From Trochalopteron elliotii (taxonomy: Eukaryota; Chordata; Aves; Passeriformes; Leiothrichidae): DNA of 64,000 bases. The stretch is from positions 1,457,317 through 1,521,316 of the forward strand of contig JANPWX010000214.1 in NCBI GenBank assembly GCA_024734555.1, written 5' to 3'. The notes below the pieces were generated by a model that ran no database searches, had not been told where the DNA came from, and worked only from the letters and a program-made list of their open reading frames with translations. Below, one piece after another: positions 37,885 through 49,200 of the stretch (positions are counted from its first letter, which is position 1; each line of letters opens with the position of its first letter). A program made the position numbers and the translations under genes.

Positions 37885-40800
37885 ATTATGGATGTAAATT
37901 TATTCAGAGTACAAAAATGGCTCCTGGTTCTTGTCAGAAACACAGGTGAGATTCAGTCAGAGACTGAGGTATCTACATTTAGGCACCTAATCAGAAACAT
38001 TTATTTGTGAGCTGGGCATCTCTACTGTAGCCAGTAGAGATCAGCTGTTATTCAGCTGCAAAGCATTGGTGTCTGATGACATTAAGATGCCCTGAAGTTT
38101 TTTGCCTGGCCTCCAACTGCTGCTCCAGAGGACCTAATGTCTCCTGTAGGTCCTGTGTCACATTTGCAAGCCCCATCTTGATGCCAAAGTAGTCTCAGGC
38201 ATCTCAGTTACCACTTACCACTGTTAGAGGGCAGCTAAAGGGAACTTCTCACTGTCTACCTCACTGTGGGCAGACTCAGCCTCCAGACCCCACCATTTCT
38301 GCTGAATATCCCTCCCCCGAGATTTGCAGATTGGATTTTCACCATCAATAGAGCATAGAAATATCATCTACAAATACATTGGATGACTAATTTTAGTGTC
38401 CAAGGCTGAGTCCTGCCCAAAGTGTCTGTCACTTGGCAACACACATTCCAGCTCATGACTCAGTTCCAGGAGGAAGCTGTAAAAATCCAGTTGCAGCATG
38501 CACAGGGGAAGGGTCTTGTCTTCTCCATCTCCCAAGGGATCTGTGCTGCCAAGTGTGGGTATTGGGGTCCACTGCTGCAACTAAGATCCAGGGAGAGAGT
38601 GAGCCTGAGATGAGCAGAGTGAGAGGGAAGGCACAGGCTGCTGCTTGTCCTGGCATCAGGGAAGGCTGGAGGCTCAGCCAGCAGGGCTTTGCTTGCTTCC
38701 AACTCTAGGCAAGCTCTGGGGAAGCAGTGGGACCAGCTGGGAATCCATCCAGGGAAATTAAAAAAGGCTCTTTACCTGTCTTTGCTACTGGCAATCATAA
38801 AGAGGCAAGAGGGGCCAGCTGGGCAGAGATAGATGGTAGATCACACAGACAGCACCTGTCTTGCTGACAGTGCCTAAATCTCTATAGGATAGGAGAGCCC
38901 AAGGACACTCAGTGCTGCTTTGTGTGGACACATCGGGGGCATGTGGGAAGACACAAAACATAGATGTGAACTCCAGCTTGGGATGCTTTCCCGGGTCTGT
39001 CCCCTGGAGCAATCTGATAAAGGAGCATACACATGGCCAGTGAGACTGTGACTTCAAACCTCATGCATGCAGGTTTGTTCTAGCTAGTAAATTCATGCCT
39101 TATTTGTCTCCTGCCTTGAAGCAAATATAGCTGTGTTCATGTGCAAATGAATGTGACACACTGTGATTTCTATTTACTAGCATTTTATGCCTACACTACC
39201 CACCATAAGCAGTTGAAAATGGTTTCTGGCACTGTTAGTTCAGACCTTAATGTAACTGCATCAAGGCCGACTTCTTCTAATGGACTGAAATACTGAAGTA
39301 CTTAATTTAAATAATTTAGAAAATGAACGTAGAAATAGAAGCACTTCACCCAAATGCAGCACATATTGCCAGAAGAGCTGCCAAGACTCAGTTGTTTCCT
39401 CCCAGCAGCGAGAGTCAATGCACCAGGAGACATGGCCCCAAATGTGTGTCCACAATCCCTGGACAGTCCCTATCACAGCTTCCCAAGCACAATCTTATAC
39501 TTCATCTCAATGTGTTGTAAGGAAATGATTTCACATGGATTCTACCAATGATTACATAAAAAAGCTAAAATTTTTTGCCTGCCAATAAAAAAGGACTTTC
39601 CCACTGTATATTACTACCAATGTTCCACACTCAGGATGGAGTTCCTAAAAAGTGCATCTAACTATCATCAGCCTCCAGAGGAGTGACCTTTCTCTTTGCC
39701 TCTCTGTACCATAAGAAAAAAATAGAACAGATTATTGTTTGTTTGTTTATGTCTCCAAAATATCTCATCAAAATATCCACGTATTTGCTATGAAACTGAA
39801 GTTCTGTTCTAATATTTTTATCTAAAACATAGATGGCATCTGGTAAAAACTATTTTAAGACCATATTTAAAAAAGGGACTGAAATGTCTCTATCTACTGC
39901 TTTAAGGCTCTCTCATTGATAAAAGGTTTATTTGCATTTATTCTGCCTAGTACATTCTGAACTCCACAGTTTAAAATCCCTGCCTGTTAATTGACATGGT
40001 ATTTGAGCTTCAGATTAATGTCCTCTTGATTGTTCTCCTGACAGGACTCCAATGAACCAAACAGAGCAGCTTTGCCTGGGAGGAAACTCATAAAATATGA
40101 ATTGGAGAGCCAGTCCCTAAATAGAAGTAGCTCAGATTGTATATCCAGTTCACAGTATTAAAGAAGTTCTCATCCAGGAAAAATGAGCGCACCCACTTCC
40201 TGCTGGAGACATTCATCCACCTTCAACTCAGCCCACTTGCTTTTTGGAACTGACATTAGTTCTAAACAAAACTGATGATCTGAAGCAGGGTGATTGTTTG
40301 AGTTTCATTTGATTTGGGTTTGTTGTTTTTTTTTTCCAAGGAGCCAAAGTTATTTCCTTAATTTCTCAGTAAAAAGCGAAATGACTAGAGCAAACAGGCA
40401 AATCCATGTAAGCACAAAAGCAAGGCATCCCAGGAGAGCACAAACGAGAGCTTATATAAGAGACATTACACACCTCATTATGGAATTCAAAATATTTGAC
40501 AAGGCAAAGCCTGTTGAGACCTGTAAATAAAGTATGAATGTTGGTGCTTCAAGGCAAAAAACGAGAACAAGGAGATACTAAAGGATACAAAGGTGAGTTT
40601 AAGCTCCTCCATCTAAAGTCTTTTAAAACACTTTGGAGGTGCCCAAGTTTTTCAGTGACATCTTGTTCATTCAGTGCAGCAAAATGCTGAGCAAGTAAGA
40701 AGCAAACTCGATTGCTCAGAGTGTAGAAAAACTGCAGTAAAACAATTACCCTGGTATGTTAAGTGTCACTGTAGAACATAAAGCTATTTGGCTGGTGCTT

Positions 40801-42993
40801 AAATGAATGCAAGAGGAATTTATTAACATTTTTATGAAGAATAAATACATTCTTGCTTATAACTTAGCAGCAAAGTGATATTGATAAAGGTCTAGGGGAT
40901 AGAAGTATCTCATCACTGAACCTTGTTTGTGCAAGGTTGCTAAAAGTTGTTGCTAAGGTTGCTAAGGCTGTGCAGTCTTTAGTCCTGCAGGCAGATCTGC
41001 TGACTTTGGTGGGATAGCAAAGGTCTGCATCCCTCCCACTTTTATACACATTCAAAGCTCAGAACCTCCAGGTATCTCAGCAAGGAGGGATGGCAGCACA
41101 CTCAAGAATAGAACACTAAGACCGCTGCTACAGTCTGGTGTTGTTGTTCCCAAAGACACCACAAACAGCTCCTGATCTCTCAAAATGTAATCAAAGCTGA
41201 GTTTCAAGAGTTGAATGCTCAGTTCAAGGGCACTTTTTGAAGATGAAGGGCTCAACAAAACTCCCTTGCTTGCAAAATTCAAACCTGCTCCAATGTAATA
41301 AGAGCAACAATTTTAAAGCCCTGATAAAGGGCAAACTAACTGATGAAACAGCCTGTTTAGTAGAAAAAGCAGGCTATATCTTTACTTGTAAAAGAGTTTT
41401 TGCTTTTCATTTTTTAAAAGTACATGTTTGTCTAGCAGAACATAACTTAATATTCTATTTGTATACCAATCACAGAACCAGACAGCAGAGCACTAATGGT
41501 AAAAGAGCACATTATCAGATACCATACTAATTTACCTTAATGTAAGAACTTTACATTACACTCACACAATTCATCCATTTGAATTATTAGCAAACTAATA
41601 TTTCTTGATTCATAATGCTTTTAAAAGAGGTTACCACTGATTCTAATGCCAAAATTAAACATACTCACAGCCCTCTAGATGAAGGAAAATAATCTAATAT
41701 TCTCATAATATAAAATAATGTAATAAATTAATCTCTAAATAAAAAAATAAATAAACTTTGATGTTATATTGGGTATACAGTACAGACTTACTATAATTGT
41801 TCTATCTTCTGTGCAATAGCAACCAAAGAAACATTCCCTGCAAAGCCTGTTTTAGTTATATAAAGGAAAATATAGAAAGATATATGCGCTGGGCAGCAGA
41901 ATAAACTGAACAAACCTTTTTTTCTGCAGGAAGTCTGTGAGAGAAGTGCTTGAATGTCATTGCTAACTTGAAAGTCCAGCTCATCCCTCTTGGCATAGTG
42001 ACCTATGCAATGGCTCAGGACTGTGACCCTGATGGGAGAAGGAGGTGAGTATACGTTGGGCAGATTGCTTTGTCTCCCTTCTTTCCCTCCCCAAGGCAAG
42101 AGAAACATCAAAAAAAGTCTCATCCTATCATGAGATCAGAAGGCCACATACAGAGGAGAGAAGGTTTTACCAAAAAGCCACTTTCTTTGGTCTCAGCAGC
42201 AATTGCCTGGCAAAGGCTTGACTTTGGTTTGAGTATGTAACTGAGCTGTCCATTAAGAATGGAGACTGTCTCTGTATTCCCACCTGTAGCAGCACCTGCA
42301 CTTAAACTGATCACAGGACTTTGCATACAGTATTTCTCCTAAGACATATCCACTGAACAAATTTTAACAGTTTCAGAAATCAGCCACATATGCAGGGTTT
42401 GATACAAGAGACCAAAGATACAAATTTAAAACCAAACCTGCAAGTGGTTCCCTACAGGCAGCCAGGCACCCTTCTCCTGATTTGGCTTTAGTCTCACACA
42501 GGTTTGGCAGACCAGGGCTGTCAGTCCTGGGGCCTCATCCACAGCACTCCAGTGCCAATTCCTCACAGTTTTGCACTGGAATATAATCATATGCTCTGGT
42601 TTGTTGTGAGTTCCTTTCCTAAAAGCTTGTCTTATTCAATCTGCCTTTGACTCTGAACAACCATTGGACTGATGCCTCTAAAAAACTACCACACAAACTC
42701 TTATGCTTCCTTTCTGAGTGGTACTAGGGATTAATCCCTTACTGACAATGTTTCTACTTAGAGGGATGGATTTTTTTCTTGTATGCATTACCTAATAATT
42801 ATTGACATTGAATTTCACATGCCGTTTCATTAATCAGTCATCTCTGAAAATCTGCTCAGACAACTTAAAGTCAGACTACTCTGTGAAAATATTCTGGTTT
42901 AATATCTGCATTGCTGTCACTCATTTCATTTTTCAAATTTTCTTACTGTGTCCTTTTTGTCTTAAGTGGCATAGTCATCAGCACAAATCAGGT

Positions 42994-43022
42994 GATAACC
43001 CACCGATAACCCACCAATAACC
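42994..43022 (+). repeat. 11-bp tandem repeat
   Basis: The unit GATAACCCACC occurs twice exactly and is followed by a partial third copy (AATAACC). It is a short minisatellite-like duplication in non-coding sequence. Confidence 0.9.
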
Positions 43023-43429
43023 TCCTATTTTTTCCAACATACAGCCATGGAACACCTGAACATGAAGCAGGCTCAGAGTCCTCCTCCAAAAGCCTATGCT
43101 CTACATGCTCCTCCCCACTGTGCAGTGTCCCTGCCCTTTGCAAAGTGCCGTCCTGCAGTGCAGACTGTGACCTTCCTTTCTCCTGGGTGCCATGGGGTGC
43201 AAACTGGGGGGACACAGCACCACGAGCTGAGGCACAGAGCCCTCATCAACACACACCAAAACTACACCCATGACACTTCCAACCAGCAGCATGAGGTGAT
43301 AGTGGCAAAGCTGGCCCAGGCCAGCTGCACAACATCTTTGAAAGAGAGAGGAGCACTTCACTCTGACTGTCCCTGTGACTGTCCTTAGGGATATCCTTGG
43401 TATCAGGTTCTCGGGTTTTTGTCTTGATG

Positions 43430-44095
43430 AAGACAAGGATCCATGGAAAGAGCCTTCTTATGAGTGAGAAAATTGCTCCTTCCATCTCTCACTGTCTTTT
43501 CAATTCTATCAACTTTCTTGGTATGGATGTCAGACTTTTTAATCTGTAGTCTTTCAGATTATTCCTCAACCCTTTTTTGAAGACCTGTGTCCCACTTGCA
43601 GCCTTCCATTATTTTGTCTTTAAGTGCTTTAAACTGTTTCTCAGACAGGATACATGCAGTTACTTAAAGTTCCTTCATGAATTTGTTCTGGTCCTGGGAA
43701 GAGATTAGATTCAGTTTGCTGGTTTATGCCAATCAGTTTCTCATATTCATCTCCTGCAAAGAATGACTCCAATGGGAGCCTCGCTGACCTCTCTTGTAAC
43801 CAGCACTAATAGAAACACATAATTTAGCTCTGCTGCAAAGTCCTGTCTTCATAGGGTGCCCTTCATCATCTATTGGTCCAGTTGACTTTCTGGGCAACTT
43901 TCTCCTCTGATGTTTTTAAAGCAGATTTTATAGCAGCTTTCACACCTTTATACTAACTCCCCTTCTAAACCCTCTCTGCCCTATTTTACCCTAAAAAATT
44001 GCAACTTTTTTCATGTTGTCTTTTGTGCCTTCATTGTCTGCCTACCTCCCACTTGATTTTGGATATTTGCACACCATAATAATAATTTGAATTTA
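43430..44095 (-). mobile_element. Ancient L3-like CR1 fragment (minus strand)
   Basis: Read on the minus strand, ordered CR1/L3 reverse-transcriptase blocks appear. First is ACATCAGAGGAGAAAGTTGC at about 43910, then GATGATGAAGG. CATTCTTTGCAGGAGATGAA is at about 43765 and matches the 'CATTCTTT..AGGTGATGAA' block. CCAGGACCAGAACAAATTCA at about 43695 matches the SPGPD..HP region. AATAATGGAAGGCTGCAAG at about 43600 matches the W-[KR]-x-A-N block. CTTCAAAAAAGGGTTGAGGA and AGTCTGACATCCATACCAAG follow, matching FKKG and SLTSIP. Stops and frameshifts abound, so it is a fossil. About 660 bp are recognisable; both ends fade and are approximate. It covers the same ORF2 region as the 5' part of the copy at 14440-16773. 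Confidence 0.75.
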
Positions 44096-44099
44096 AATG

Positions 44100-45835
44100 G
44101 CATTAATTAGGTATAGCCCTTTTTTTCAAACTTATGTAATATTTATTCTTAAGGAATTTTAATTAAAATTTGTTATATAAAAGAAAGACATGTAATTAAG
44201 AAGGAAATTTAATCACTTTCTAAAGAGTAAATCTGTTTTCCATATACTACTGAAAGTTGTGTCTACTACACACAACCTGAATTGCTGGTCTCAAATAACT
44301 ATTTAAAGAGCTCATTAATTGTCATCTCCTCAGGATACAAAAGCTTGCTGTGGACTAGAAGAGGAAAAGTTTTAATGAGGCCTGCCTTTTACTCCCATGC
44401 CTCACTTCCTAGCATGCACGAAGGCAATGGCCACCTGAGCTGTTGTACAAATAGAGGGTAGCAACATCCTGCAGCAGAATGTGAACTGTTGAGGTGTTCA
44501 GTTTTGCCTCTTGGGGTCCTGACTTTAAGAACCTGTGAAAGATAAGAGGCAATTTTTATCTCCTGAGGGAGCATGGGACAGAGGCTGTATCTGAAGTCCC
44601 ATGCCCTCATGCCCCAGTCATGTCCTCAAGAGTCCTGTGGGAAGAGGGTGAAGAGGGTCCCCTTTGGCCCACAAGCTCCAATCACTTTCCTGCAGAATTC
44701 CAGACCCTGCAGAGGGACAGTGCACACTTGCATCTTCATTCAGTGGACTGCTGGCACACATGAGGGCATAGAGGTAGCCCCAGATTCTGCAAGACACTCT
44801 CAGGTACTGTGTTTGTGACCTAACCTGAGCAGAGATCAAAAATAGCTTGAGGCTGCTGTACCTCAGGACACACTGCAACAGCACAGCCTGGAACATCACC
44901 CACCCAGCACACAAGAAAAGGAGCCCAAACCTGATCTACCATCCTGCCCCCAGGCATGAGGTACCTGTCCCTGCAGGGAGAGCAGAGTCACCCCAGCAGC
45001 TCAAGGACACACAGGGAACTTGTGCTGAAAGAGGTCCTGAGCAAGGAGACACTGATTTTGTGGCTCCTGCAGGTCAATAAATCCTGCATGCATGAAGCAC
45101 TCTCCTGATTTTCTTACCACATTGGTGTAACTACGATTTGTCTGAAATCAGTGAAGTGTCAGTGTCTGAAATAGATAAGACAGAAGAACTGAAAAGTCAC
45201 TTTTCCTTTGTAAGCCTTAATTGACCTTTCCTCCATGCAGCTAATGGTTCCCATGGGCTTTGTACTGTGCTGTTGGTCGTCATTTTTCTGTGAGTTGTCC
45301 TTCCTGGTGGTCTCTGTCCTCTCCTATTGTTTTGACAGAAGCAGAGTCAAATCCAATGTGCTGGTTCCTGCATTTTTTTGGAAAATAAAATCTGAAATAA
45401 TAGCCAATGTCCCAGTGACCCTGTGCAGCAATGAGAAAATTTCTACTCCCATTTCAAAATTAAAATTGAAACCAGAACAACCACCTCAAGAGCAGGCATG
45501 TAGGTCCAACTGCATAGGAGAGGTTTGCTTCTTTTTTCATAGATGTGTAAAGGTGGCTCATGACATGACAACCAGGTGTGTGACTCCCATCAGCTGTGAC
45601 ACAATAGATTTTCAGATGTATGGTCACATTCCCAAGAGTCCCCACGAATCCGGGCTTCAGCTTGCAATGACCCTTGCTATTCAAAAAGGAAGTGGTTTCA
45701 GCTGCTCACACAAGGAAGTACCAAGAACGTGCCAAAGAGGATTACAGAAACTGTCACTGCAATCCTGCATGTGCTGGTTTCTGGGCTGCTTACCGGCAAG
45801 CAGTAGTTCTCGGACCAGCATAAACAGAAAGTTTG
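44100..45835. other. Unannotated stretch, no confident gene
   Basis: AT-rich sequence precedes a moderately GC-rich part at 44380-45080 in which short frames are open on both strands. A 215-codon plus-strand frame at 45235-45882 is the longest in the window. It starts with a hydrophobic segment (MVPMGFVLCCWSSFFCELSF...) and is Cys- and Ser-rich. I recognise no domain, it ends inside the LTR-like element that follows, and it lacks visible conserved gene context. I do not call it a gene. Confidence 0.45.
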
Positions 45836-45839
45836 GTGG

Positions 45840-46242
45840 GTTTTCAGTCTCAGTTTGTAGCATGGTCTCAGGCTTGGAATGAGGAGTGGACCCTGGGCAT
45901 GGGTAGAAGGGATTTTATTCCTGTGGAGTCCACGTGCCAGAGCAAGTTTTGGGCTTTGGGCTTTTTGGGCTTTTTGGGCTTTTTTTTGGGCTTTTCCCTC
46001 CTTAAATACCAGGGCGCAGCCTGGGCAGGAGGGAACTTCGGCCCAATGGGGGGGAAGGAAGGGGGTGGTTCAGAACAGGGCTGCTTAACACAACAGTGGG
46101 AAAGGTGGGGGTTTGAGCACCTGGTCAAATGGGAGTACATCTCTCTCTCAGGTCCATCAGGGTGATTGACAAGGTGCTCCCTTCAGGGCGACACCACAGG
46201 GAATTGGGAACGAGGCAGGGGGGTGGGGGGCTCAAAGGGACA
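45840..46242 (-). mobile_element. Putative solo LTR (minus strand)
   Basis: On the minus strand the arrangement is that of a retroviral LTR. A GC-rich upstream part is followed by a TATA-like GGTATTTAAG at 46001-46010, then about 90 bp to an AATAAA at 45914-45919. A TGT start fits at 46242 (plus strand ends AAAGGGACA). A repetitive (CCCAAAAAG)n block lies between TATA and poly(A) signal. The U5 end at the left is uncertain, and no target-site duplication was found. No internal retroviral genes flank it. The family is not identified with confidence, and a non-LTR origin is possible. Confidence 0.42.
45951..45995 (+). repeat. GGGCTTTTT tandem repeat
   Basis: The unit GGGCTTT(TT..) is repeated five times with variable T-tract length. 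It lies between the TATA-like box and poly(A) signal of the putative minus-strand LTR. Confidence 0.85.
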
Positions 46243-49200
46243 TACCAATACAAACAAATAAACAAAATACATATACAACTTTGAAAAACCTCATGCACCA
46301 CAAGACCTGCACACCCCTCAGGTCCCTCTCAAGTAAGCTTTGTTTGTTTCTTTTGAAATTTATCTCAGTCTTCTACAGAGATAAGAATGGGAGACAACAT
46401 TACTAGGAGTGGGCGATTTTGTTCAGTTTAAGATCTAAGTAGAGAGGAAAATAAAATTTATTTGTGAGCTCAACCTTTAGTGCTTAAGTCTCTAATACAG
46501 CACTAAAATGACTCTATTAGCGAAGGGAAAAAATTCTCACATTCTTCAGCATTGAAGGTTTGATCTCTCCCAATGTACATGCATCAGAAGTTTAAACTTG
46601 GATGCATTTCAAACAAGGATGAAAAACAAAATAGCCCAATGAAGTTCTTAAAACAAGGATGAGTAAGAAGTCTAGCAACCACAACAGATTACTTAATGTT
46701 TATTCTGAAAACTCTTTCAGTACTTTACTCCCCCACTAAAAGAAGCTCCATTAGAGATGACCTAAGAACATACTTTTAGTTTTTACTCACGTTGTCACGA
46801 TCATGCTGGGGGTAGATTGTCAGGTGGTTTTAAGATTAAGCTGCTTTTGAACACCAAATCTATGTGATTTACAGGACTGAAAAATGTTACAGGTTACAAC
46901 ACTTCGGCTGTATTTTTCCAGAACAAAATAAAATTGCACAACAGGTAATATTTTCAAAGATCTGTAAATATTAAGTCTCAGTAAGCAAATCACACAATTC
47001 AATTTTCAGTGGAAAAGAACCAATCTTGTGCTCAAAACTTACAGGCATACTCTAATGAGTTAAAGTAAAATATCTCTACTCAGAAATTACAACCATGTTT
47101 TGCTTTCTATGGCCATCCTGTGCTTCACTGGGTCTGGCAGGAGTTTTGAATACAAAACATTAGTGACAAATTGTATCAGAAATATGAACAGAAGAAAAGG
47201 GAATTATAAATGTCTCTACAATATATCCCTTCACTATCTACAATAGAAAAAAGCAGTCCTTTAACACCTCATCCAATTATTTGACCATGATGTTTTATAG
47301 AACTGGTTTATGAAAATATTTACTCAGCATTCATGTTTCATTCCAGTTTGGCATTTTCTGGAATTCTTGCAGCACTTCTGGAGAGTAAGGACATTTATTC
47401 CAAATACATGTCTGTGATCATATTATATTGAAATTTTGTACAGTTCACCTACATACATCTCTCCTTTCTCATCCAGTTTACTCCCCACTAAATGAATGAA
47501 GGAAGAGAAAGATTCAAGTTTTATTCTAAAGGTAGCGTCACAAAGGAGATTGTACATGTTTCTTCAACTAGCTGAGTACAGATTTTTCTGCTGATGAACG
47601 ATCCCTTAATTGACTTCATTCAAACCACCCCAGGTGGGTGATTAAAAGATTGATTAGGGATTTGTCCCCTGCCTGTCAAGTCTGACTGCAGCTCACTTAG
47701 ATTAATAGTGCATCTCTCCTCAAGCTTGAAATGATAATGCACTGCTTGATTGACTGAAGTGTCCCTGGGTCAAATCAAATGGGACAAACTGATGCCACAG
47801 AACATCTCCTTGTCTGGCATACAATATTAGCTACTTTTCAATGCACAATATATTTATCTTCCATTGCCCTACAGCATTCCATAACCACTGAATCAGAGAA
47901 AGAAAATCTCTTTAGAGGTGGGGAAATGAAAAGGGAGGAAAGAAAGTAATTGACAAAAAAGATGGGCTTATTAACACTTGCTTACCCACCAAGAACCAAT
48001 TTTCCCCTGGAAAGATTCTTCTCTAAACACCCACTGGGTTTCTGGTCTCCTCACAGAAGTTTGGCATCTTTAACTAGCAGTTTCTGTCAGGACCACATGA
48101 AAGGTCATCACCTTGCGTGTCCTAGTGTTCATCTAAACCTTTCTGGGAATAAAACATTTGAAACTAATGTTGTTCCTTTATTGCCCAGAATCCAAAACAG
48201 GATATTGCAACAGCAGGGAAGGTAGTAGGTTGGTAGGATTAATTTGAACACAGTAAATCAAAGACTTTCTCCCAGGAGGAAATTCCCACCTCTCTGTTAC
48301 CTGCCTTCTGGGGTGAGGCAATATGATGCCTCAATGATGTTCCCCAAATGAAAAACTAGGAAATTATGAGAAAAGACCTCTAATCAGTGGAGGCAATCAA
48401 AAAGTGGAATAAAACTACTCCTCAAAAGGAGACATCTCTCAAGTGAGATTCTGATTTCAGTTGGTGAGAAAAGGTCAGTGTCAGCAAGGATGGCTGCAGC
48501 AGTCTTTATGACTGGTACCATGAGCTTCAGTACCAGAGACGACTGCATAGAGATTTCCATATTCCAGTGGAACAAAGTCCCTGAAAGTTGAAAATATGGA
48601 TTGAGATGAGGGTGTTTGTTTGGAAGAGAAAATTTATTGACAGCATCAGAGCAAACTCAGAGTGAGTTTGTAACCAGCTACAGTGGAGAGCACTCAGTTT
48701 GCTGATGGACAAAGGGTGAAGCAGACCTGGGAAACAGTGTTTGCAGAGACAGAGGTGGGGATGAAGGGACACTGCAGAGGCTGATGCTCAGGAGTAGCTG
48801 AAGAATAATGATCATTAAAGAAAACCCTGTGCTGAATCTCAGACTCTAAATAAAGCTTTTTCCTCTTCTCCACAAACAGCAGGCCTGGCTGACTGGTTTG
48901 TAGAAAGCCACTGCTGTTTTCAGAAATCCTTGTTACAATCTGAGCCATCTTGATCCCCTGGGCAGCTAAACTGACCTCTCTTGTGCTGGGATCATTGCTC
49001 ATCTGCAGCTCTGTCAAGAGACAAGCTGAGTCCTTTCTCATAGGAATTTCTGAAATACAGCCAGCCATCACTGACCTTTCTATTAAAAACAACATTAAAC
49101 TGGTTTCTCAGGCTCAGTACTCCTTGAGAAAGAAATGCAAATTGCACATTTCTCAGGGAAGTGGCCACAAATAAAAGCACGTATTTTAACATTTGTCATT

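Larger units (their letters stand above)
31040..43425. other. Unannotated stretch, no gene seen
   Basis: No gene or named transposon is recognised. There is a pyrimidine tract at 36341-36391, a (TG)n at 37862 and an 11-bp tandem repeat at 42994. A 214-codon plus-strand frame at 37169-37813 is one of the two longest in the window but has no domain I know. A GC-richer patch at 43050-43390 keeps frames open on both strands. A short repeated GGTTGCTAA motif lies at about 40930-40970. Confidence 0.5.
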
